Of a stretch of 19,467 bases of DNA, positions 1 through 5,797 are shown one piece after another (position 1 is the first letter of the stretch; the number at the start of each line of letters is the position of its first letter). Both the position numbers and the translations under genes were made by a program. The stretch is taken from NCBI GenBank assembly GCA_036506175.1, contig DASXSE010000074.1, positions 1-19,467 of the forward strand, given 5' to 3'. The DNA comes from JAIBJP01 sp036506175 (GTDB lineage Bacteria > Actinomycetota > Thermoleophilia > Gaiellales > Gaiellaceae). A model generated the notes under the pieces. It saw only the letters and a list, made by a program, of their open reading frames with translations. It had not been told where the DNA came from and ran no database searches.

Positions 1-1
1 C

Positions 2-337
2 TGGATCGTCAAGGAGCGGCAGGAGATGCTCGCCGAGGCGAAGAGGGAGAGCGACCGGATCCTGGGCGAAGCGCGCGAGCAAGCCGTCCGCGAGGCGTCC
101 CAGACCGAGATCGTCAAGCTCGCCGAGCGTCAGGCGCAGGAGATCGTGGAAGAAGCGCGGCGCCAGGCGCGCGAGACTCGGCTCGAGATGGAGGACTGGG
201 CCGACTCGATTCTCTCGACGCTCGAGGTCAATCTCGACAAGTTCCTCGGCGCCGTCAGGCGCGGACGCGAGCGGCTCCAGGAGCGCTCGCAGGAGTCCGT
301 GATGGCCGGCGTCACCGACGAGCAGCCCGTCGCTTAG
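2..337 (+). CDS. DivIVA/SepIVA-like coiled-coil protein, C-terminal part
   Basis: The reading frame is open from base 2, so the gene starts upstream of the window; the ATG at 26 is probably internal. The visible 111 residues are almost all charged helix (Glu, Ala, Arg, Gln), with the repeated AxE/AR spacing of a coiled coil, and end in a short disordered tail. In actinobacteria the gene directly before DUF177 in the coaD-DUF177-rnc-smc block is a DivIVA-family coiled-coil protein (SepIVA in mycobacteria), which acts at the cytoplasmic face in septum and envelope growth. The assignment rests on this position plus composition. ATP synthase subunit b-like proteins have a similar composition and are the main alternative. 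Confidence 0.65.
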   Translation, partial: WIVKERQEMLAEAKRESDRILGEAREQAVREASQTEIVKLAERQAQEIVEEARRQARETRLEMEDWADSILSTLEVNLDKFLGAVRRGRERLQERSQESVMAGVTDEQPVA

Positions 338-355
338 AGCGGCCTAGACGCTCGC

Positions 356-361
356 TACATT
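356..361 (+). promoter_or_regulatory. -10 box (TACATT) for the DUF177 gene, leaderless type
   Basis: TACATT fits the actinobacterial TANNNT -10 pattern. It ends 6 nt before the GTG at 368, so transcription would begin at or next to the start codon. No convincing -35 hexamer is visible. The same arrangement occurs before several other genes in this window. Confidence 0.45.
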
Positions 362-381
362 GAAGGTGTGACCACCTTCAA
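360..381. promoter_or_regulatory. Perfect 9-bp inverted repeat over the DUF177 start
   Basis: The arm TTGAAGGTG (360-368) is matched by CACCTTCAA (373-381) around a TGAC spacer. The repeat overlaps the end of the -10 box and contains the GTG start codon. It could be an operator, or, if transcription starts upstream, a hairpin hiding the start codon. The structure is read directly; function is inference. Confidence 0.4.
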
Positions 382-877
382 CCTCCGCACGGTCCGGCTG
401 CAGTCGGGCGAGCAGTTCCGCGACGTCAAGGAAGTCGAGCTCGAGCCGCTCGAGCTCGGCGGGCAACGCTACATTCCGATCCCGGAGAAGCCGGAAGCCG
501 CGCTTACCCTCACGCGCATGAGCTCAGGGCTGATGTTGGAGCTGGAGCTGGCCGTGCGACTCGTGGGGCCGTGCATGCGGTGCCTCGCGGACGCCGACCT
601 GCCGATCGAGGTGCGCGCCCGCGAATACCAGGCGACCAGTCCCGGCGAGTCGGATGAGCTGACGACGCCGTACGTCCAAGACGACAAGCTCGATCTCTCG
701 GCGTGGGCGCGCGATGCTGTCGCGCTGGCCTTGCCGGACAAGATCCTCTGCCGGGACGACTGCGCCGGTCTCTGCCCGGTCTGCGGCCGGGATTTGAACG
801 CCGAGCCGCACGAGCACGAGGAGACAGCGTCGGATTCCCGCTGGGCCAAGCTCGCGGAGCTGAGAGACCGGCTCTAG
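368..877 (+). CDS. yceD: DUF177 (YceD-family) protein
   Basis: 169 aa. The family-defining cysteines are present: CxxC at 69/72 and the C-terminal block with Cys128, Cys132, Cys136 and Cys139 in the CxGLCPxCGxxLN pattern, probably a zinc site. YceD/DUF177 proteins are linked to 23S rRNA and ribosome large-subunit biogenesis and are usually encoded directly before rpmF. Here a minus-strand lipoprotein gene separates the two. The GTG at 368 is chosen because it gives the normal N-terminus and lies 6 nt after a TANNNT box, implying a leaderless message. It ends 4 bases before the convergent lipoprotein gene. Confidence 0.92.
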   Translation: MTTFNLRTVRLQSGEQFRDVKEVELEPLELGGQRYIPIPEKPEAALTLTRMSSGLMLELELAVRLVGPCMRCLADADLPIEVRAREYQATSPGESDELTTPYVQDDKLDLSAWARDAVALALPDKILCRDDCAGLCPVCGRDLNAEPHEHEETASDSRWAKLAELRDRL

Positions 878-881
878 CGCG

Positions 882-1679
882 CTAGCCCGCCTCCCAGCTC
901 TCGCGCGAGAGATGGAAGGATCCGCGCTCGCTATGTGGGTTGACGCATAAGAGGCCGTCGGGCTGGGACTCGCACCAAAAGCTTGCCCCATGCCACATCT
1001 CCCCGTAGCGGAGCGTCGGCGCACCGCCGTCATAGACGGTGTCGCGCGCGCAGTTCGGCTCTGCCGGCCCTTTAGCCCCGAGAACAAGGCCGACCCAGTC
1101 GAGCTGGCACGGCCCAGCGGGCTCGGGCTTAAGGCCGCTGAGAATGTCGCAGCGCAGGTCGCCTTCGGTCAGCGCGCAGCCGATGTTGCGGGAAGGCATC
1201 CGGAAAATCAGCGTTCTGAGGATCGTGGGCTGGCGATAGCCGAGCGCTCGGCAGGCGCGACGGATCGGAGCAGGGAGGGGAGGGAGCGTCGTCGTGTCTT
1301 CGCACTCGATGCCCGTGCCGAAGTCGACGACGCGCCAGCGCTCACCGGTCCACCGGACGTAGGCCTCGTAGGTCTCGTAGCAGGTCGGGGGACAGCCGGA
1401 CGTGTCGGGGATGGCGTTCACGCGGGCGTAGTCGTTTCGGCAGCGCACGACCTCGGTTCGCACAATCTGGGGACCGATCCTGTCTCGCACGACGGGCTGG
1501 ATCTCAGCCGCGGCGCAGGCGGCTGGCCTAATCCCGGGCCCTGTCGGTGAGCTCGACACCGCCGGGGCCGACGTCGAAGCCAGGCCCGAGGTCGTCGGAT
1601 GGGCGGCCGGTCGCGCTCCGCCCCCGCAGGCCGCGGCGAGCAGCACGAGAAGCAGCGCGACTGCGACGATGATCTTCAT
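882..1679 (-). CDS. Secreted lipoprotein, DUF6636-like C-terminal domain
   Basis: 265 aa. The N-terminus is a lipoprotein signal: Lys2, a hydrophobic core of about 12 residues, and a lipobox LAAAC with Cys18 as the acylated residue. A low-complexity Ser/Thr/Pro/Ala linker follows (about 20-50). The C-terminal half has the pattern P-S-x-N-I-x-C ... R-C-D-I ... C-x-L-D-W ... C-x-D-T-V ... L-x-Y-G ... F-x-C ... C-x-N, which I recognise from actinobacterial secreted proteins (DUF6636-like, from memory); the many cysteines suggest disulfides outside the membrane. No enzymatic role can be assigned. Gene context gives no clue, since it sits antisense inside a ribosomal gene pair. Confidence 0.75.
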   Translation of the reverse strand: MKIIVAVALLLVLLAAACGGGARPAAHPTTSGLASTSAPAVSSSPTGPGIRPAACAAAEIQPVVRDRIGPQIVRTEVVRCRNDYARVNAIPDTSGCPPTCYETYEAYVRWTGERWRVVDFGTGIECEDTTTLPPLPAPIRRACRALGYRQPTILRTLIFRMPSRNIGCALTEGDLRCDILSGLKPEPAGPCQLDWVGLVLGAKGPAEPNCARDTVYDGGAPTLRYGEMWHGASFWCESQPDGLLCVNPHSERGSFHLSRESWEAG

Positions 1680-1696
1680 GTTGGGGCCTTGCGCGA

Positions 1697-1702
1697 GTAT
1701 GT
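1697..1702 (-). promoter_or_regulatory. Possible -10 box (CATACT) for the lipoprotein gene
   Basis: On the minus strand CATACT lies 17 nt before the ATG at 1679, close to TATACT. A weak AAGG just before the ATG may act as ribosome binding site. No clear -35 element. Tentative. Confidence 0.25.
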
Positions 1703-1786
1703 TTGCAGCCTGACCATGGTTGGCCTCGACGGCGTCTCGTCCAGGTAACAGTCAGCCAACAACGCGGGGGCAAAAGGGCCGATGGC

Positions 1787-1792
1787 TATACT
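1787..1792 (+). promoter_or_regulatory. -10 box (TATACT) for rpmF
   Basis: TATACT, near consensus, ends 11 nt before the rpmF ATG at 1804. This gives a start site around 1799 and a 5' leader of only about five bases, without a Shine-Dalgarno. It shows rpmF has its own promoter after being separated from DUF177. Confidence 0.5.
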
Positions 1793-1803
1793 CACCCGCG
1801 GCC

Positions 1804-1992
1804 ATGGCCGTCCCGAAGCGAAAAACTTCGAAGTCGCGCCGCGACAAGCGGCGGGCGACGCACAAGCTGTCCATTCCGGCGCTCGTGGAGTGCCCCCAGT
1901 GCCATCGCCCGAAGCGGCCTCACCACGTGTGCCCGACCTGCGGGACCTATAAGGGCCGCGAAGTCGAGCCGCTCGAGACCCCAGCACCTTAA
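1804..1992 (+). CDS. rpmF: 50S ribosomal protein L32
   Basis: 62 aa, normal for L32. It begins with the typical MAVPKRKTSKSRRDKRRA basic stretch and contains the zinc-ribbon cysteines CxxC at 30/33 and 43/46 (the C+ form of L32, which needs zinc), followed by a short acidic/proline tail. L32 binds the 50S subunit near the peptidyl transferase region. The frame is open back to 1720, but the ATG at 1804 matches the family N-terminus exactly and follows a TATACT box. It is followed by the structured repeat and plsX. Confidence 0.97.
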   Translation: MAVPKRKTSKSRRDKRRATHKLSIPALVECPQCHRPKRPHHVCPTCGTYKGREVEPLETPAP

Positions 1993-2027
1993 GTGCCTCG
2001 CCCGGCCACGCTCGCGACGCCTCTGGG

Positions 2028-2124
2028 CGGCTGCAAAGCGTCGCCAGCCGTCGTCCTCGGTCGCGCCCGTATTTCACGCAATACGAGCGCTCCCTGCGTC
2101 CTCGGCTGGCTCGTTTTTCGCGCG
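2028..2124 (+). repeat. Structured intergenic repeat, copy 1 (rpmF-plsX)
   Basis: This 97-nt segment matches 13459-13556 over its whole length. Shared blocks are CGGCTGCAAAGC, CGTCGTCCTCGGTCGC, CGTATTTCA, CAATACG, GCTCCCTGCGTCCT and TTTTCGCGCG. Nested inverted repeats: outer arms GCCAGCCG (2043-2050) and CGGCTGGC (2103-2110); inner arms CGTATT (2068-2073) and AATACG (2080-2085), extended by GCGC/GCGC past one mismatch. The start can form a GCT-GCAA-AGC mini-hairpin. TTTTT follows the outer arm (2114-2118). It could be an attenuator/terminator, a protein-binding site or a small mobile repeat. Confidence 0.8.
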
Positions 2125-2162
2125 CCAGAGACCCCGCAGCGCGACCGGGCGAACCACTAGTC

Positions 2163-3155
2163 ATGGCCAAGACCAGGGTCGCGGTCGACGCAATGGGCGG
2201 CGACCGGGCTCCGGAGGAGATCGTCGCCGGGGCACTCGAAGCTGCCTCGGACACCGTCGAGCCGGTTCTGTTCGGGAGGCGTGAGGCGCTCGAGCCGCTC
2301 GCTCAGGGGCTCGAAGTCGTCGACGTCCCTGACGTCGTAGCGATGGACGAGAAGCCATCCGACGCAGCGCGAGACAAGCGCAACAGCTCGATGTTCGCCG
2401 CGTGTCGCGTGGTCGGCGAAGGTGATGCGGGCGCCGTTGTCTCAGCAGGCAATACGGGTGCGATGCTCGCTGCGGGCTTGCTGGAGATCCGCCGCCTTCC
2501 CGACGTGCACCGGCCGGCGATTGCCGTCCCGCTCCCGGCGATCGGGGGCACATCTGTCCTCATCGACGCCGGTGCCAACGCGGATGCGCGGCCGGAGCAC
2601 CTGGTCCAGTTCGCCCACATGGGCGCCGTGTTCGCGCAGGAAACTCTGGGGATTCCGGAGCCGACGGTCGCGCTCCTTTCCATCGGCGAGGAGCTCGAGA
2701 AGGGCAACCGGCTTGTCCGCGAGACGCAGCCACTGCTCGTCGAGAGCGGCCTCAAGTTCGTCGGCAACGTCGAGAGTCGCGATCTCCTCAGGCGCGCGGC
2801 CGATGTGGTCGTGTGCGACGGTTTCACCGGCAACATCTCGCTCAAGCTGATGGAGGGGACGGTCAAGACGCTTCTGGATGCCTTCCGCTCCGAGATCGTC
2901 GCGAGCAGGCGAGGGAAGCTGGGCGGCCTCCTGATCAGACAGGCCGGCGCGCGCTTGCGCAGCCGCCTCGACCCGGAAACGTACGGAGGCGCCTACCTCC
3001 TCGGGTTGCGCGGTTTGGCGGTGATCGCCCACGGCAACAGCTCGCGGACCGCGATCGCCAACGCGATCCGCCTCGGTGCCCGCGGAGCCCGCGCCCAGGT
3101 GGTGGAGAGACTCTCCGCGCGGCTCGCGGAGCGAGTTGGAGCCGCAACGCCATAG
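2163..3155 (+). CDS. plsX: Phosphate acyltransferase PlsX
   Basis: 330 aa, full family length. PlsX converts acyl-ACP to acyl-phosphate, the first acyl donor for glycerol-3-phosphate acylation by PlsY in membrane phospholipid synthesis; it is a peripheral membrane enzyme. Visible family blocks are VAVDAMGGDRAP at 6-17, SAGNTGAMLAAG starting at 94, IDAGAN in the middle, CDGFTGNISLK, and the C-terminal GGAYLLGLRG ... HGNSS. The ATG at 2163 gives the canonical N-terminus. acpP follows 61 nt downstream, supplying the carrier of its substrate. The structured repeat occupies most of the space upstream, so it may affect plsX expression. Confidence 0.97.
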   Translation: MAKTRVAVDAMGGDRAPEEIVAGALEAASDTVEPVLFGRREALEPLAQGLEVVDVPDVVAMDEKPSDAARDKRNSSMFAACRVVGEGDAGAVVSAGNTGAMLAAGLLEIRRLPDVHRPAIAVPLPAIGGTSVLIDAGANADARPEHLVQFAHMGAVFAQETLGIPEPTVALLSIGEELEKGNRLVRETQPLLVESGLKFVGNVESRDLLRRAADVVVCDGFTGNISLKLMEGTVKTLLDAFRSEIVASRRGKLGGLLIRQAGARLRSRLDPETYGGAYLLGLRGLAVIAHGNSSRTAIANAIRLGARGARAQVVERLSARLAERVGAATP

Positions 3156-3165
3156 TTGTTAGCAT
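3136..3165 (+). promoter_or_regulatory. Candidate acpP promoter
   Basis: TTGGAG (3136-3141) and TAGCAT (3160-3165) are separated by 18 nt, a plausible -35/-10 pair that overlaps the end of plsX. A leader of about 45 nt would carry the TAGGAG ribosome binding site at 3205-3210, six bases before the ATG. This suits a highly expressed small protein. Confidence 0.4.
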
Positions 3166-3216
3166 CCGCCGTCCGCTGGGGCCAGCAAATCGGAAAGGCA
3201 GGGTTAGGAGACGAAC

Positions 3217-3462
3217 ATGGCAGCTTCGCGAGAGGAGATTGCTGAGCGGGTCAAGGAGGTGCTCGTCGAGCAGCTGGGGATCGACGAGGGCGAGATCACG
3301 GAAGAGGCCTCTTTCCAGGAAGATCTCGACGCCGATTCGCTCGATCTCGTCGAGCTGATCATGGAGCTTGAGGATCAGTTCGGGATCAAGATCTCGGACG
3401 AGGACGCGCAGGGGATTCAGACCGTCGGCCAAGCAATCGACTACATCTCGAGTCACCAGTAA
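3217..3462 (+). CDS. acpP: Acyl carrier protein
   Basis: 81 aa acidic four-helix protein. The phosphopantetheine attachment site is DADSLDLVEL with Ser41; the segment GIKISDEDA and the ending TVGQAIDYI are typical of AcpP. It carries growing acyl chains in fatty acid synthesis and supplies PlsX. TAGGAG six bases upstream of ATG is one of the best ribosome binding sites here. It lies between plsX and rnc, as in many bacteria. The stop codon TAA (3460-3462) overlaps or abuts the beginning of the rnc frame. Confidence 0.97.
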   Translation: MAASREEIAERVKEVLVEQLGIDEGEITEEASFQEDLDADSLDLVELIMELEDQFGIKISDEDAQGIQTVGQAIDYISSHQ

Positions 3463-4141
3463 GCGCCGTCGGGCTGGGCCCGACCTCGGAGAGCTGATCG
3501 ACAAGCTTCCGAAGGGACGCCTTCGGAATGCGTTCACCCATGCGTCTTGGGCGGAGGACCGGGCGGACTCCTACGAGCGCCTCGAGTTCCTCGGGGACAG
3601 CGTGCTCGGTCTGGCGATCGCGCAGGAGTTGTACGACCGCTTTCCCGATTACCAGGAAGGGCGCCTCGCGAAGATCCGGGCCCACGTGGTCTCTCGCCAG
3701 AGCTGCGCCGTGGTCGGCCGGCGGTTGCAGCTGGGCGAGCGGCTGGCGGCCCACGGCGCCGGGGATCCGGACGAGCTCGCGCGGCTCGCATCCAATCGCA
3801 ATGTCCTCGCGGCCCTCGTCGAGGCGTGCCTCGGAGCTCTCTACCTCGAGCACGGATTCGAGCCGATCCGACCCGCGATCGTCTCCGCGTTCGGCGACCG
3901 GATCGATTACGCGATCGAGGGTCACGTCGATTTCAAGACCGAGCTCCAGGAAGAGCTGGCGCGGCGCGGTCAGACGGTCTCCTACTCGGTTCTCGAGGTC
4001 GAAGGCCCGCCGCACGACCGCCGCTTCACGTGCGCAGCCGTCATCGAAGAGAAAAATGTAGGCGTCGGGACAGGCGCCTCGAAGAAAGCGGCCGAGCAGG
4101 CGGCGGCCAAGCAGGCGCTCGAGAAGATGGGCGGCGCTTAG
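3452..4141 (+). CDS. rnc: Ribonuclease III (start uncertain)
   Basis: RNase III cleaves double-stranded RNA, including rRNA precursors. The nuclease signature ERLEFLGDSVL (3575-3607) and the EGRLAKIRAHVV segment are present, followed by a dsRNA-binding domain (about 3930-4135, DFKTELQEELARRGQ ... GASKKAAEQAAAKQAL). The second metal-site block reads ALVEACLGALYLEHG: the Glu is kept, but the residue three before it, usually Asp, is Ala. The start is unresolved. The only ATG/GTG/TTG codon before the catalytic core is TTG at 3368, which would overlap acpP by 95 nt. The family N-terminus would fall near 3452, where the codon is GTC; CTG at 3494 is another candidate. Convergent with rpiA, sharing stop-codon bases. 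Confidence 0.88.
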   Translation, partial: VTSKRRRAGPDLGELIDKLPKGRLRNAFTHASWAEDRADSYERLEFLGDSVLGLAIAQELYDRFPDYQEGRLAKIRAHVVSRQSCAVVGRRLQLGERLAAHGAGDPDELARLASNRNVLAALVEACLGALYLEHGFEPIRPAIVSAFGDRIDYAIEGHVDFKTELQEELARRGQTVSYSVLEVEGPPHDRRFTCAAVIEEKNVGVGTGASKKAAEQAAAKQALEKMGGA

Positions 4142-4779
4142 GGGCTGATCCGGTCCACGCGGTCGTCGCGGCCGACGAGGACCTCGCTGACGAGCGGGGG
4201 CGGAAAGAGGCCGTGCTCGACAACTCCAGGAGTGGCTGCGAGACGCTCGGCGAGCTCGTCCGGATCGTCCACCGGGCCGACGTAGTCGGCGATGACCCCG
4301 CCGTCAGGGCTGAGAGGCGCGTCCCGGAGCTCGACCGGCCCGAGCGAGCGCATCGTCGCGTGGAGGCCGAACGGAAGCAGCTCCAGCGGCACCGGCGGGG
4401 CGAGCGCCTCGACGATTTTGTCCGAGGAGACGATGACGACGAAACGGTCGGCGGCGGCGGCCACAATCTTCTCGCGCGTGTGCGCGGAGCCGCCGCCCTT
4501 GACGAGCCAACCGGCCGGATCGACCTGATCCGCACCGTCAATGGCGAGATCGAGCCGATTAAGGGATTCGAACGGTTCGAGCGGGAGACCGAGCTGCCGA
4601 GCGGCCTGATCCGTCCGCGGGGATGTCGCCACGCAGCGCAGGTCGAGCCCGCGTGCGGCGAGCGCGGGGAGGAGGTAGGCGACGGTCGAGCCGGTCCCCA
4701 GCCCCACGGTCATTCCGTCCTCGGCGAGCCGTGCCGCCTCCTCGGCGGCAGCGCGCTTCTCGCGCTCGGTGTCCGTCAC
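4138..4779 (-). CDS. rpiA: Ribose-5-phosphate isomerase A
   Basis: 213 aa. Interconverts ribose-5-phosphate and ribulose-5-phosphate in the pentose phosphate pathway. Visible: the phosphate loop GLGTGSTV (26-33), the active-site block DGADQVD with Asp81 and Asp84, KGGG with Lys94, and REKI with Glu103; these positions coincide with E. coli RpiA numbering. The usual DGADE reads DGADQ. The start is GTG (4777-4779), which overlaps the TGA of the upstream DUF6510 gene, so it is translationally coupled to the redox genes. The frame is open further upstream, but that part is the shadow of DUF6510. Stop bases are shared with convergent rnc. Confidence 0.93.
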   Translation of the reverse strand: MTDTEREKRAAAEEAARLAEDGMTVGLGTGSTVAYLLPALAARGLDLRCVATSPRTDQAARQLGLPLEPFESLNRLDLAIDGADQVDPAGWLVKGGGSAHTREKIVAAAADRFVVIVSSDKIVEALAPPVPLELLPFGLHATMRSLGPVELRDAPLSPDGGVIADYVGPVDDPDELAERLAATPGVVEHGLFPPPLVSEVLVGRDDRVDRISP

Positions 4780-5042
4780 GCGTGGATCTCGAGCCAGGTG
4801 ATGCCGCGGACGTCGAGCCAGTAGCGACCGCCGTTCCCTGCAACGCGCATCAGGACGTTCTGGCACTGCGGGCAGCGAAGAACGACGCCTGGGGCGTTCG
4901 AATAGGCCATCACCGCGCCGACCTCGGCGACCGCGCCGCAGTTGTCGCACCGGCCGCGTGCAGTCGTGAGCTCGAACGTGAAGAGCTCGCGGAAGAGCCC
5001 GGCGGCCGCGTTTCCGTCCAGCTTGAGGTCTTCCTCTTCCAT
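4776..5042 (-). CDS. DUF6510 zinc-ribbon protein
   Basis: 88 aa. Family features: LDGNAAAGLFRELF near the N-terminus, two CxxC pairs (Cys32/35 and Cys57/60) forming a probable zinc ribbon, and the ending WLDVRGITWLEI. I recognise this as the DUF6510 family of actinobacteria, which from memory tends to lie beside an FAD-binding ferredoxin reductase and a sulfite-oxidase-like molybdoprotein, exactly the neighbours here. Function unknown; a role in redox partner assembly or regulation is only a guess. Its start overlaps the reductase stop by one base (TGATG) and its stop overlaps the rpiA GTG. Confidence 0.85.
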   Translation of the reverse strand: MEEEDLKLDGNAAAGLFRELFTFELTTARGRCDNCGAVAEVGAVMAYSNAPGVVLRCPQCQNVLMRVAGNGGRYWLDVRGITWLEIHA

Positions 5043-5797
5043 CAGCCTCCTGTGGGCCCGAAGCGCTCGGTCTTCACGCGCTCCGGCCCATAGCCTACGG
5101 CGACGAGGCCGTCCGCGACCGCCTCGACGAACCGCGTCGGCCCACAGACGAACGCGAGCCCCTCGCGAAATGCCACCTCTCTAAGCATCTCGTCGTCGAC
5201 TCGGCGCGCGTAGCCGGTCCAGCCGGGAGGATGCGAGCGCGTGAGCGTGTAGAGGACGTCGAGATTGTCGTCGCCGGCAAGCCGCTCGAGCTCCTCGCGG
5301 TAGATGACGTCATCCAGGGAGCGTGCCGAGTAGAGCAACCGCGTGGGGACCTCTGAGCCGCGCGCCGCACGGTGCCTGAGCATCGACATCAGGGGCACGA
5401 CCCCGGAGCCGCCGCCCAGGAGGAGGAGTGGGCCGCCTTCGTCGGTATCCCAGGCGAAGTAGCCGCCGATGGGGCCGCGCAGCTCGAGCTTGTCCCCAAC
5501 CATGAGCTCCTCGGCCAGATACGGCGAGACCTCGCCGTCGTCCAGACGCTCGACTGTGATGGCGAGCCGCTCGTCCTCCGGCGCGGACGCGATCGAGTAG
5601 CTCCGCTGTGCCTGGTAACCGTCCTCGGCGGTCAGGCGGACGTCGACGTGCTGGCCCGCCTTGTGGCCCGGCCACTCCCTCAGATCGAGCTCGACTGTCT
5701 TGACGCGCGGTGTCTCTTCGACGAGCCCGGCGACGTCGCCGAGCTGCCAGCGAACCGGCGTGAGTGCTAGTCGCCCCAGTACCGCTGCTCGCGCCAC
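5042..5797 (-). CDS. FAD-dependent ferredoxin reductase-like oxidoreductase
   Basis: About 251 aa. It has the ferredoxin-NADP reductase fold: a flavin-binding barrel with RSYSIAS (65-71), GPIGGYF, and the nucleotide-binding domain with GGGSGVVPLMSML (128-140) and CGPTRFVEAV near the C-terminus. No C-terminal 2Fe-2S domain is present, so it needs a separate electron partner. Placed directly after the sulfite-oxidase-like gene, it probably passes electrons to or from that protein. Start choice: the family N-terminus would fall near 5761, where no ATG/GTG/TTG exists. The nearest canonical start is GTG at 5797, which overlaps the molybdoprotein gene by 31 nt. The frame is open further upstream as a shadow of that gene. 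Confidence 0.9.
   Translation of the reverse strand: MARAAVLGRLALTPVRWQLGDVAGLVEETPRVKTVELDLREWPGHKAGQHVDVRLTAEDGYQAQRSYSIASAPEDERLAITVERLDDGEVSPYLAEELMVGDKLELRGPIGGYFAWDTDEGGPLLLLGGGSGVVPLMSMLRHRAARGSEVPTRLLYSARSLDDVIYREELERLAGDDNLDVLYTLTRSHPPGWTGYARRVDDEMLREVAFREGLAFVCGPTRFVEAVADGLVAVGYGPERVKTERFGPTGG

Noticed and set aside
1720..1803. Longer start for rpmF
   Set aside because: L32 begins at MAVPKRK in nearly all bacteria and a promoter box lies inside the extension.
2028..2124. Structured repeat as a CRISPR unit or REP/BIME element
   Set aside because: There are only two distant copies, no spacers, and the size and nested structure do not match REP units. A simple intrinsic terminator is possible but does not explain the conserved first third.
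3547..4824. 425-codon plus-strand frame across rnc and rpiA
   Set aside because: The product is Arg/Gly-rich shadow sequence; both real genes in other frames are strongly supported.
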